A stretch of DNA of 64,000 nucleotides, taken from NCBI GenBank assembly GCA_023525975.1, contig JAKNSE010000037.1:124001-188000 (forward strand). Reading direction: 5' to 3'. The DNA comes from Smallanthus sonchifolius (lineage: Eukaryota > Streptophyta > Magnoliopsida > Asterales > Asteraceae). Made by a program: the position numbers and the translations under genes. The notes below the pieces were generated by a model that worked only from the letters and a program-made list of their open reading frames with translations, searched no databases and was not told where the DNA came from. Position 1 is the stretch's first letter, and the number at the start of each line of letters is the position of its first letter. Positions 1 to 10,387 of the stretch are shown here, one piece after another.

Positions 1-1005
1 TCTCAAAGATCCTAAGGATAGGATACTATTGGCCAACCATGAGGAAAGATGCCATGGAATATTCCCAAAAGTGTGATGCATGCCAGAGACACAGCAACAT
101 CCTTCACCAGCCAGCAGAACCCTTGTACCCAATTATTTCTTCCTGACCATTTATAAAGTGGGGAATGGATATAGTTGGCAAACTCCCAAAGGAGCCATGA
201 GGAAAAGTATTTATGTTAGTAATGACATACTACTTCTCCAAATGGATCGAAGCCGAAGCATTCGTTCAAGTCAGAGAAAAGGAAGTTATATCCTTTATCA
301 AATGCAACATCCTGACTAGATTCGGTATCCCAGCAGAAATAACATGTGATAACGGATCTCAATTCATTGGCAAAAGAACAACCAACTTCTGTGCTAGCTG
401 GGGAATTAAGATGATAACTTCTACTCCTGTGCATCCTCAAGCCAACGGACAAGTAGAATCCAGCAATAAGATCATCATCAATAACCTCAAGAAAAGATTG
501 GGAACAAAGAAAGGGAAATGGGCCGAAGAACTTCCATTTACATTATGGGTAGATAGAACAACTTCAAAAAATGCGACAGGTCAAACCCCATTCTCTTTGG
601 TGTTTGGCACTGAAGCTATGATCCCCACAGAAATGGTCATCCCTACAGCCAGAACCAGTCTTCGAACTCATGAAAATAATAATGAAGCTCTCTCAAATGA
701 TCTTGATAGCATTGATGAGCTCAGAGACCTTACCAAAGTTGGCATTGCGGCCTATCAGCAAAGGATAGCAAGATCATATAACAAAAACATAAGGATCAGG
801 AGGTTTCAAGTGGGTGATCTCGTACTGAGAAAAGCATTCCAGAATACTACCAATCCTAGCGACAGAAAACTCGCGCCAAAATGGGAAGGCCCATACTTGA
901 TTGATTCAGAAGCTGGCAAGGGTACTTATTGGTTAGAAACTATAGAAGGAGATATCTTGCCAAGATCCTGGAACGCTATTCATCTAAAAGCCTACTTCAT
1001 GTAAG
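1..1005 (+). pseudogene. Tat-lineage Ty3/gypsy pol, 3' end (integrase), decayed
   Basis: This is the C-terminal part of a Ty3/gypsy polyprotein and carries the integrase that inserts the cDNA copy into the genome. One frame runs from the window edge to the stop at 1003-1005. It shows the Cys-Cys end of the zinc-binding domain (CDACQRHSN, about 90-115), then the core: DYFSKWIEAEAF-like motif with D changed to Y (MTYYFSKWIEAEAF), CDNGSQF with the second catalytic Asp (about 347-367), and GQVESSNK with the catalytic Glu (about 449-472). The end is the GPYLI-type C-terminal domain. Two in-frame stops (TGA near 144 and near 201) break it upstream of the first ATG of the long open stretch at 213, so it is dead. 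The antisense ORF and the spacer downstream fit the Tat/Ogre/Retand group. The 5' part of the element lies outside the window. Confidence 0.9.
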
Positions 1006-1153
1006 TTAGAATTTATATTCTAACTTAGAATGGTACGTATTCTTTCCATTTCAATTAATTATCATGTCATATCAATATACTGACTTGAGCGTCGGAACAC
1101 CCACCTTCACCTAGAATTCCTGTCTTGCAGGAAGTATCTCCAGGGATCCCGAT

Positions 1154-1241
1154 ACAAGACAGAGATTAGCCATCTCTCCTCCGTTAAGGTATCCCGCACA
1201 AGACAGAGATTAGCCATCTCTCCTCCGTTAAGGTATCCCGC
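1154..1241. repeat. 44-bp tandem duplication
   Basis: Two adjacent copies (1154-1197 and 1198-1241) are identical. The unit begins ACAAGACAGAGATTAGCC and ends GGTATCCCGC. It lies in the 3' spacer of the Tat element. Perfect identity points to a recent duplication or to gene conversion. Confidence 0.9.
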
Positions 1242-1455
1242 ATACCTTCTAAGGTTTAAAGGTTTTCACCTTTCTACGAATTGAGTTTAAACACTCTGCC
1301 TGTAGCGCACGATATTCGAGTATAGTTCGAGGTGGTGCGACCAATCCAAGTAAAAGTGGCTGACAATTTCATCAATGTTGGCTATAACCTGAACCCTACG
1401 ATAGTAACAGACGTGTTACTCCTAAGGTTTTTAGCATTTTCATGCTAACTCAAGT

Positions 1456-1551
1456 CTGGCTTGGCCCACGTTACTCTGGCATGGCCCACGTTATTCTGGC
1501 TTGGCCCATGTTAATCTGGCTTGGCCCATGTTATTTTGGCTTGGCCCATGC
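1456..1551. repeat. 20-bp minisatellite, about 4.8 copies
   Basis: The unit resembles CTGGCTTGGCCCATGTTATT and copies start at 1456, 1476, 1496, 1516 and 1536, with a few substitutions. It lies in the 3' spacer of the Tat element, the region known in this lineage to seed satellite repeats. Confidence 0.9.
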
Positions 1552-2266
1552 TTTTTATCACAAATGTTTAATACTTAGCAAATGCTTATCATTGATAAGC
1601 ATATTCAAAAGTTACGATCCAATCCAAGACTTATACCAATTATGAAATTATACTACTGATCATGCAACATAATTGGCAAACATACACAGGGGACAACTCG
1701 AGGTTATAACATTTCTTATAATGATCATCAAAGTTCTCGTATGTATGTCTATCTATTTCAATTCTTATATCTAAGCTTATTTCTTGATTCATCATTAAAG
1801 GTAAAATCAAAATTTATTTTACTAAGTCATGATTTGCTCTATTTGTCAAAACTAAACTATATTGCTATAAGACAAAGTTTAATGAATTATTCTTAAGGAT
1901 CCTGAATCCCGAATGAATACTTAGATTTATTTTTTCTAAAAACAAACCTCAAGTTTCTACAAACACATTCAATCTCAAAAAAATCATGGCAGAATAGTCA
2001 AAAGCTACTAATATTATAAGTGCAGGAAACCAAAATATGTCTCGAGCTTCATCCAAAACAAGACCCATCCACCCGAGACTTAAGTCAAGAAATTACCTAT
2101 CCCATTCCGGGATCCCGTCAACAAGAAAATTAAATTGTTCAAAATTAACAAGTTAAAGACAACCACATCAAAAACCATAAGCCTAAGCATCATTACCTTC
2201 ATTGCCCTGATCCACCTGCTTCCCTGCACCCTCAGCCTCATGCTCCCCTGCCACCATTTCAGAACC

Positions 2267-3829
2267 TTAAACCTGATCCTCAGCCACCACTTTCCTAGCA
2301 TCCTTCTTCGAAATCAACTCTCCTCCTAACTCAATTACTAGCCTCTTCCACTCCTCAACATCCCAAGCGCTCCTGTCAAAATCCTTATCCTCGGCTTCAT
2401 TGGCCATCTTGATTCTAGACTGGAAGATGGAAATGGAAGCAGAAGTTTGAGCTTGCTCGTTGGACTCATCAATGTTGCGAGCATGCTGAAGGAGCATCTC
2501 TTGCATTTCGGCTTTAACCTTAGCGAGTTCCTTAGAGATATCTGAAAGCTTCTTATCTTTAGCAGCTCCACTCTTCTGCAGTTCCTGGATCTTCATTTTG
2601 TTCGCGTCAGCCTCTTTCATGAGTTGGTTGTGGAACGCAGCCATCTTGTTCAGAGCATGTTTCACATAACGTATTAGTTGATATGTAGGGTTGATCCTAT
2701 TATTTAGAATAGTGAATTTTACTCACCAGATGACTAAGATTGTGCAGGATCCTATGAGCATCGGCAAAGTCTGTACAATCTTGGATGGACAGTTCGGCAG
2801 GATCTGAGACTTCCTTTTCTTATTGGAGGATGGCTTAGCAGTGGAAGATTCAGGCTTAGGAGCATTCGGTTTGACTGCTGGAGTATTGGCTTGTTGAGTT
2901 TCTTTCTTGACAGCTTTACCCTTAGTGACCAGGATGTCAATGTCATTAAGGGCAAATTTGGAGCTTGATTTGCGAACGCCTATTTCAAAAGAACAGGTTA
3001 ATTTATCATTAATAATTAACAAAATGAAAGATTACTGTTTTCTTACCAGACATATCCGAGCTGGAAGAAGAATCTTCAGGAATAACCTCCACCTGAGAAG
3101 CTCTAAACCTGAAAGTCCGCTCGATAGGCTCAAAGCGCTACCTTCTTGGCAGTATCCGGAGAAGGAGGAGCAAGGATATCAAACTTCGGCACTGAAACAG
3201 AAATAAACAGTCAGTATCCCAAATATTAAGTTTCTAAAAAATCCTACAAGACAGGATCCTACCCTTCATGATCCACTTGATTGGCAACTTATCCCCATCT
3301 GGGATTGAGTCTCTTCTCACGAAAAAGAAGTTATTTTTCCAGTTCGAATCATTCTGAGTTATTTTCAAGATCAGATGGGTCATGCCATATTTAATTTGAA
3401 ACAGAAATCTGGAAGAACCGTGGCTCCTAAGGTTATAAACATGGGCTAATTCCGAAGCAGAAATTTCTATGGCATGATGTTGAATCAGGAACTTAAGGGT
3501 GTGCACGGTTCTCCAAACCATGGGCATGATTTGGGCATAACTAAGACCACTTTTCTGGAAGAAATCAGTGGTAAGAGGAGGGAAAGGATAAGTGAACCCT
3601 AGAGAAAAAGGGAAGAACGGAAAGCAAACCCAACTCTCCGAGGTGAAATCGGCTCTGGTTTTGAGATCAAAGGGCCTAAATACGGTATTTTCAGGGAAAA
3701 GCCTCTAGATTTGAGGGATTGGATATCAAGATTCATAAATGTGCATCTTTCGAAATCTAGATTAACTATCAAGTTTTGGCTATGGAGATCGTCAGAAGGA
3801 GTAGAAGAGCGAATATGCTTTTTAGCCAT
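2267..3829 (-). pseudogene. Antisense ORF of Tat element (plant 'putative gypsy-type transposon' family)
   Basis: An opposite-strand, apparently spliced gene sits between pol and the 3' LTR. The N-terminal part (3829-3599) begins MAKKHIRSSTPSDD. A central part (about 3527-3260) carries a segment with VYNLRSHGSSRFLFQIK and NFFFVRRDSIPDGDKLP, which I recognise from the plant family annotated as putative gypsy-type transposon (Transposase_28-like). Then come a Ser-rich piece (about 3190-3050), a Lys-rich piece (about 2975-2740) and a C-terminal coiled coil (2665-2267, rich in K, E, Q and L with heptad character). Plausible GT/AG junctions separate the pieces, for example GTAGGATCC near 3263, TTTCAG near 3190 and GTGAGT near 2725. 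Frame changes inside 3599-3530 and near 3120 may mark decay or further introns. The role of such ORFs is unknown; regulation of the element has been suggested. Confidence 0.7.
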
Positions 3830-4093
3830 TTTTGGAGCAAAAAATCAAAAAAGACGAGAGAGGGATAAGCTTCTTACCTGAAGATAGCAAAGAAAACTTG
3901 GAGAGTATGACTTCGGATTAATGAAAAAAGAAGAGTGAATATAACCCTAATAATAACCGCCTCGGTCCACGATATTTCGCTCCCTAGTTTCCCGCACCAA
4001 GTCTTATCAAGCAGCCGTATTAAGTTAAAATTCAAAATTTAAAAATTTTACAGCTGTAAATCATTAGTACAACTGTCAAATTTTGGGGACAAT
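3830..4093. other. Region upstream of antisense ORF, ending in polypurine tract
   Basis: This stretch is the 5' flank of the antisense ORF and the 3' end of the Tat internal region. ATTTTGGGGACAAT (about 4080-4093) lies directly before the proposed LTR start and looks like the polypurine tract used to prime plus-strand synthesis. I see nothing else in it. Confidence 0.5.
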
Positions 4094-4610
4094 TGTTACG
4101 GGTTAAAATTCAGAGCAGGATCCTGAGTAAAATGTGATCCAAGATCCGGTATCCCGATAAGATCAGTATCCTAAATATTACTAACGGCTACTTATCTATT
4201 GCTTTATTATTCACAGGGAAAACGTGTGCAACCACTAACACCTAAATACTCGGACGTGGGGCTAGATGAAACGTGTGGAATGTGCGTAGAAGGTTTTAAA
4301 ACGGTCACAAGGAGAACTTAGGGTCAAGACCATATTTTTCGGATAGCTAGTTAGAGATATTTTGTATATTTAATGGGCAATCAGATCGTATAAGAAAACA
4401 ACAACACCCGCACTCGTAAACGACTGTAACACTTTGCTCACGATCTCTTTGGTTCTCTTTGTACTCGATAATTTTAATTTTATAGAAGACATCAAGGCAG
4501 CCCGATTTTCATCGGCTCCCAAGGTTTTATGCCGGAGATCATCAAGGATCAAGGGCTTTCCTCGTAAACACTCGTGTTGATTTTACTGTTTTACATTCAT
4601 AGAAATAACA
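4094..4610 (+). repeat. Probable 3' LTR of the Tat element
   Basis: It starts TGTTACGGG right after the purine-rich GGGGACAAT tract and ends AAATAACA, giving TGTTA/TAACA inverted ends and a length of 517 bp. A TATA-like TTTGTATATTTAA lies about 4351-4363. The matching 5' LTR is outside the window, so the boundaries rest on the termini and the tract alone. The base run after the end, AGCAC, would be the target duplication if this is right. Confidence 0.5.
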
Positions 4611-5846
4611 AGCACACTACCTCACTCTCGAAATTTGGTTACAAAGTTAGTTCGTGTAATTTTTACCCAAAACATAAACGGTTTGGGGTGAGGAAAACCG
4701 AACGAGATCGTCCAACTATTTATAGGCTTCCATTTGGGTCCATGTCGGACCGATATGTCTGGGGATGTCAGTCCGACATCCAGACATACACACGTCAGCC
4801 CTAGATGTCCACATCTAATTGGACCGAACATATTTGGCTGCAATATCGGACCGATATGTAAACCATGTCGGTCCGATATCCAGACCCCATGTCCCATCAG
4901 TAGGGCTGAGTCATTGGACATGTGTCATTACCACAAAATGCGGCTGAGAGGAGGTTGTCGGGCTGTTATGGATCGATGTCGGTCCGATAACCGACTTAGC
5001 AACTCATTACGAACCGATAGCCCTCAACCAGGGGATCACGCTCCAACTATTCACGCACACACATCATAAGCACACATTTACGGTTTCGCTGGGATGAACG
5101 TAGGTTGAACGAGAGCAATATGGATCAAGGTATGGAAGGCCTTACCTTGGTTAAACATGAAGAGTGTCCCAAACCACCGCGAACCACCGTCGTCGGCTTT
5201 CCGGTTGCCGGCATCTCCTTCTTTCTCCCTTGCGGCAGCCGTGAATCACATAGGGTTTGCTCAAAAGTGGGTATTTAAACTTCCGTAGTTACATCCGGGT
5301 CCTCGTAGTTCTTTCATTGCACGCTCTAATTCCTTTGACGAATTCTAATTCTTTCAAAAACATTCAGTAAACCAAACATACCCATAGATGGTTCTATTGA
5401 TTGTACTAATGCAAGAAGCAACAACATCACATACTCTGTCTAAATTTTGATTTTTGAGAAGCCTTTAGCTTACGTTAGCTTACGTTTCTGTCCATTAATT
5501 AAAATATAAAAATTCTAAAAAACATTGATTAATTAAAAAAAGTTACAAGACTAAATATAAAACATAAAAATACAACCAATAAGCTAGATAATATATTTGA
5601 TTGCAGTATGTTCCACGAGATCAGCTCGAAAGGTTTTGTGGGTATCATGGCAACGCAATTGCATAAGAATATCATCATCTATTTTTCTTCAGTTAGAGGA
5701 TCGATTTCATGTTCAGGACATATCACTGCACATTCATATTTCTAAATTATATTGTGTAATATAATATAACCATACATTATTTTTGTAGTTTTGGTACAAA
5801 TCCATATACAATCTCGTTGAATAATGACGACTGATGAGGACATTAA
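4611..5846. other. Unassigned region with minus-strand promoter-like signals
   Basis: No gene is visible here. Read on the minus strand there are two TATA-like boxes, CTATAAATAG (about 4718-4728) and GTTTAAATACCC (about 5268-5280). The second is followed by a GC-rich leader and a possible donor (CAAG|GTAAGG near 5145). Upstream of the first TATA box lies a cluster of TCGGACCGA-type motifs. It could be the U3 or leader of a minus-strand LTR element cut by the Tat insertion, or the remains of a host promoter. Beyond 5350 it is plain AT-rich DNA. Confidence 0.35.
4743..4995. repeat. Cluster of TCGGACCGA/TCGGTCCGA motifs
   Basis: The palindromic-type motif recurs with a common AT-rich context: TCGGACCGATATGTC near 4745, a degenerate AGTCCGACATCC near 4772, TTGGACCGAACAT near 4821, ATCGGACCGATATG near 4844, TCGGTCCGATATCC near 4868 and TCGGTCCGATAACC near 4979. 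Copies occur in both orientations. They lie upstream of a minus-strand TATA-like box, so they may be binding sites of a promoter or U3 region. Confidence 0.6.
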
Positions 5847-6596
5847 GGGGGTGTTTGGGATTACTTATTTACCCAACGTATTGACTTATTAACTTATATA
5901 AGTTAACTAGATTAAAATCCCGTGTATTACACGGGTTGATAAAATATAATATTATATATTTAGTAATAAAAATTTTGTATTTTAAAAAACCCGTGTATTA
6001 CACGGATTGATAAAATATAACGTTATATACTTAGTAATAAAACGTTTATATCTTTAAAAACTCGTATATTGCATGGGGTTAATACATTAATTTTTATAAT
6101 GTATAATTTGACTTATATCACTATTTAGTTAGAAACAATATATAATTAAATTATAAAGTTTCATAAAATAAGAGATAATTTAAAATAAATTTATTTTATT
6201 AATATAATTAATATTTTTCTTTAAATATAAATCATTATTAAAAAAAGAGGTGTATTTAATAAGAGAGACAAAGACGGGAAAAAAATGTGAGGTTGAATGT
6301 GAGAGTGACAAGTGGCAAAAAAATAGTTTTTTATTAGAATATGGATGAGGAATTAGGATCCGCAATGTAAAATGAGGAATTGACTTTAGGCGGGAAAACT
6401 AAAATGAGAGTGAACATGAGAGTGACATATGACAGGAAGATATTTTTATATTTTAGATTACTAAGATAAGGTGTTTGGGTGAGCTAACTTATTTACCCTA
6501 CTTATGTCATTTTCAAGAAGTAAAAGGGAGCTTACTTATGACTTATTAACTTATATAAGTTATAAGTAGATTTGAAAAAGAATCCCAAACACCCCC
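5847..6596. mobile_element. Tourist-like (PIF/Harbinger-type) MITE with internal insertion
   Basis: The termini are inverted: GGGGGTGTTTGGGATT at 5847-5862 and its complement AATCCCAAACACCCCC at 6581-6596. Both ends are flanked by TAA (5844-5846 and 6597-6599). The subterminal parts also pair: an ACTTATATAAGTTAA-type motif occurs near each end. A 3-bp TAA duplication with G-rich termini is the mark of PIF/Harbinger non-autonomous elements. No transposase is encoded. The middle differs in style and holds a three-copy repeat, so another sequence seems to have inserted into the MITE. Confidence 0.8.
5919..6090. repeat. About 71-bp tandem repeat, three copies, with palindromic core
   Basis: The core CCCGTGTATTACACGGG begins at 5919 and recurs at 5990 and, weaker, at 6061, so the period is about 71 bp. 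Each core is followed by TTGATAAAATATAA-like sequence. A similar core (ACTTGTGTATTGCATGGAG) occurs as a single copy near 52930. It looks like part of a dispersed repeat family carried into the MITE. Confidence 0.7.
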
Positions 6597-6834
6597 TAAG
6601 GTCGCTGCTGGAATTTGAAAGGGATCAATAGTCTAAAATATGAATCGAAATAAAAAATAAAAACGAATTTGAAAATGATGTGAAAAAAATAAAGATACAT
6701 ATAAGGGTTTGGGTTGATTAAAATATTTTTTATAACAAAAAATTAAGAGTAGATTCCCATTTTAGTTCCTGTGGTTTGGGTCAATCCATATTTTAGTCAA
6801 TTAGTTTTATTTTCTCTTTTTTAGTCACTGTGGT

Positions 6835-7970
6835 TGATGGGTGGTCCACGGGACAACCTTTAAGTATGTTAAAAGATAATTTAATCCCACATTTGATCAT
6901 GTAACTATCTTGAATTAGATAACTACAGTTGCGTATGTCTCAGGTATGTTCGAGGCTTAAAAGGAGTGGGAAATGCAGCTTTGGGAAGAAGCTAATCGAG
7001 TGGACGTTTTGCCCAGACTCTACCGTAGCTTACGGTGGCTACCGTAAGCTACGGTAGCCCCCTGAAGACTTGTCCCCCACCGTAAGGCAGTAGGAACTCA
7101 GCGTAACAACTTAAATGCTACCGTAAGTTACGGTAGCTACCGTAGCTTACGGTAGACATTGACGCAGAAAGTGTAACTCCCAATAAAAACCAATTTTCCA
7201 AGGGGCTTTTGATATTCTCATGATTGGAGACGTTTTGCAGAGTTTTTTTGGCGAAAATTGGAGACTTCTTGGGTTCCAAACAATTTCTAATCATTGGGTT
7301 TGTGTTTTGATTCATATGAACATTAACTTTTGTTTGATGATGATGCACCAAACAATGAGTGGCTAATTCCGTGGTGATCATCCTAGATGTAAGGTTTGCT
7401 TTTGAAACACTATGTTTATGTTGGAATTTCTAGAATAATAGACTTGCAATGTTTGTTTGTTTATTATGGTGTTTGAATGTTTGTTCGTAAAGTGTTGGTT
7501 CTTGTTTGATGTTAGTCTAAACCATACGTTCTTGGTGTCGTTGGCAATCGAGATATCATGGGAGGGATTAGGGTTGGATAATAGTCAATTGGTCATCGGG
7601 TAACAACCTCGCATTTTCATAATCCGAGTAATTAGTTCCCTTTTATCACAACAAACAATCAAACGCGAGCCATGTCTATGTGGTTCTTTCTAGTTGAGCA
7701 TAAACATTAGTGTGGATTAAAAACCTGAAATCTAGGATGGTTGCTTTCTCTTAATCTGTTTACAAACTAATCTTTGATTTGCAATTTATTTAGTTAATCT
7801 TAGTTTTTGAAACCAAACAATCAAAATCGTGAATTTACATTTCTTGCAATTTAGTTTAAGTTAGTTAAATCCAAAGCTACATAATAAACACATTTTCCAC
7901 AAACTCCTCGTGTTCGATACCCACTTACCGCTAGCTATTTAGTTGTAATTGGTTTAAATTTGATTGAGAC
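6835..7970 (+). repeat. Athila 5' LTR, missing its 3' terminus and the primer-binding site
   Basis: It matches the 3' LTR from TGATGGGTGGTCC to TTTGATTGAGAC, with scattered substitutions and small indels. The 3' LTR continues for 15 more bases, TACGACCTCACGTCA, and ends in CA next to the GTGGT duplication. This copy instead jumps to GTGTTAACTTTCG, and no recognisable primer-binding site follows. A deletion at the LTR/leader junction is the simplest reading. Four short palindromes (7022-7036, 7041-7055, 7120-7134, 7139-7153) lie in the first third. Confidence 0.85.
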
Positions 7971-8048
7971 GTGTTAACTTTCGTAGTTTTTTGTTTGTTA
8001 TTTTCGGGTTTACGCTGGTTGTGTTAGTGTGCAGGTACTTACAGGTGT

Positions 8049-9785
8049 ATGCATACTAGAGGCTCCAAAAAGTCATCACCATTAGCATTTGATCCGGAAA
8101 TTGAACGGACACTTTCCCGGAACCGAGTTTTACTTAGGGAGAACAAAGCCATTGGGTCTCCTACTACACCGAAAAACATCATGGATCCACCAATTCTCAC
8201 TACGGGTCAAACACTACCAACCACCACACCTCCTATTCCATCAAGTCCTATAACAAATGAGAGAAAACCTACAAATACCACTGTTCCTACAAGCACACTT
8301 CCACCAAATCCATTGAGCTACCAAACTGCATCAACCTTTCCACCATTTAGCCATTTCTTCCCGACTCAAGGTCAATCGTCTTCCCAACAGAGTCAACCAT
8401 TCCCATTTCAACAAGACCCACCTATAACTTTTACCACCCCGGTTCAACAACAACAACCACCATCGAGGTTCCAATATCAACAATCTCCCGCGATGCCGTT
8501 TATGAGGGTGCAAGATGATGGGTTTGATGGCGGTTTTGAAGATGAATATGAGGGGTATGATGAAGGTGAATATACCCTTAGGGGTAATGGAAATCAAACA
8601 GGATTTCAAGGAGGGGGTGGATTTGTGCGAAAACCGCAGGATATACCGCAAGCTCCACAAGGTCAACCTCGACAAGTTCAACAATATGAGCAACAAGTGC
8701 CTCAACAACAACAAGTGGGGCAAATGTTTCAACCACCAACTCAACAATTCGCGCCTCAAAGACCAGTTCAAAGACCAATGGGTCCACCACATCCAAGAGT
8801 TCGATTGGGTGTGCCAAGAAGATATAATCGGGAGGCCGTGAGGGGTATTGAAGCATATTTTAGGCCGGTTATTACCAACAATCCTTCACCGGTAGTTATT
8901 CCTCAAAACAATCAAGGGAGGACGTTCGAAGTTAGAACGAATTCCCTCCAAAGTTTACCGAAATATAAGGGATTAGCAACAGAGGAACCTTATTTTCATT
9001 TGGAGGCATACGATTCGATATGCAATACTATCGGTGGGCAAGGATTTTCATCGGATAAAGTAAAGTTGGTATTGTTTCAATTCTCGTTGGAAGATAAAGC
9101 GAAGAGATGGTTTTACACTTTACCATCAGCTTCGATTTATACATGGGCGGAGATGCAACAAAGATTTTTAGAAGAATTTTTCACGGCCCAAAAGACCAAC
9201 GATGTGAGAAGAAGCTTGAGAAGCTTTCAACAACAACAAGGTGAAATGTTTCACGAAGCTTTCGAACGGTTTAATTTGATGATAAAAAATTGCCCTCATC
9301 ATGGGATCGAATTGTGGGAATTGTTGAACGCGTTTCATGAAGGGTTAAATTCCGAAGATGCTCGTGACTTAATGTCTATCACGAATGGTACATTCGGTAC
9401 TAATCACGAGCAAGACGATTGGGCGTTTTTGGAACAAATGGCGGTCACATCAAAGAGGAAGGCTCAATCATCTAGGAGAGCGAGACCAGCCATTACTAGA
9501 ACCCAAGTGCATGCGGTGGAGGATGGTAATGTGCAAACTACTAATCAAGTTTATGATGTTTGCACTAACTGTAATGAATTGGGTCATAGGGCGGATGTTT
9601 GTTTGGTGGGTGTTGTTGAAGGGCAATATGAAGGAGTCAATGCAATTCAAGGTCAAGGCCAAGGTGGGGGTGGTAGAAATTATAACATGAATTCAAATAC
9701 GTATCATCCGGGGTTGCGAAATCACCCGAATTTTCGTTATGGCAATCCCGCGAATCAATCCAACCCAAATTTCCAAGGAGCACCT
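8049..9785 (+). pseudogene. Athila gag (first part of gag-pol), interrupted by the copia insertion
   Basis: This is the structural protein that forms virus-like particles and packages element RNA. The start MHTRGSKKSSPLAF with PEIERTLSRNR is characteristic of Athila gag. Residues about 30-260 are rich in Pro, Gln and Thr and look disordered. The retrotransposon-gag domain spans about 310-450 (AKRWFYTLPSASIYTWAEMQ, then a RFNLMIKNCPHHGI-type segment). A zinc knuckle CTNCNELGHRADVC follows near 500. The frame runs into the copia LTR after codon GCA-CCT at 9785; the last bases, CACCT, are the target duplication. The same frame resumes at 23328 with CAATCAAAC, so the insertion alone separates the halves. 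An upstream in-frame extension is not evident. The leader 7971-8048 is short. Confidence 0.9.
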
Positions 9786-10328
9786 TGTAGGTCCCTTCGT
9801 GTGTGTCGGATCGTCACATGCAAGTGGTCTACTAGTCGCACCGGGTTGCGGAATACCCGTGACTAGGTGGAGAGTCTTACTAAACAAAGTAAATCAAACA
9901 CGAGAGTCACAATAAACGTTCTTTGTATTATAAACACTCGACGGTTACAGAGAGAATACAAGCTGCGTACTTAGCAAAACTGAATTCGTCTAAACAAATG
10001 GTTCTGTGTACTTAACCTCTGTGAACCTATCCTATTTATACAGACCTGATGCCTGCGCACTTAGCAAGTGCGCATGACCAATTGCTCTTGCGTACTTAAC
10101 AAGTACGCAAAGGTGTTCTTGCGTACTTGCTAAGTACGCAGGAGCTTTCTCCTGCGCACATGTAAGTGCGCAAAACACTTAGCAGAAAAACAACATACAT
10201 TATGTAAAAGTAAATACAACTCGATAAACTATTACATAATGACTCATAAGTACAAAGACAAATTACAGACATTAGACATACAAACTAAGACTCTATCCAG
10301 AGTGTTGTCACAGGAAAGTGCATCAACA
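9786..10328 (-). repeat. Copia 3' LTR (in element orientation)
   Basis: It is 543 bp; on the minus strand it begins TGTTGATGCAC and ends CCTACA. The polypurine tract AAGGGGGAGTT lies directly outside it at about 10329-10339 (minus strand). It contains four hairpin motifs: 10054-10074, 10088-10110, 10120-10140 and 10153-10172. Confidence 0.95.
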
Positions 10329-10387
10329 AACTCCCCCTTGACAACAGCTCGGGATCTTCATCGTCTTCAGTCTTCGGTCTTCAGTCT

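Larger units (their letters stand above)
1006..2266. other. Tat element spacer between pol and antisense ORF
   Basis: This is non-coding sequence between the pol stop and the end of the opposite-strand ORF. It contains two separate tandem repeats, listed on their own. No protein of a known family is visible on either strand. Hypervariable, repeat-bearing 3' untranslated regions are established for Tat-lineage elements, and this stretch fits that picture. Confidence 0.7.

Noticed and set aside
7118..7381. 87-codon minus-strand open frame, repeated at 39113-39376
   Set aside because: It is part of the Athila LTR; the two copies differ by random substitutions, with no sign of selection for a protein.
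7526..7560. TTGGTGTCGTTGGCAATCGAG resembling an Athila primer-binding site
   Set aside because: The same sequence is present inside the 3' LTR (near 39530), where no primer-binding site can be. It is part of the LTR itself.
8331..8856. Open frames on both strands opposite or beside the Athila gag
   Set aside because: They are out-of-frame readings of the Gln/Pro-rich low-complexity gag region.
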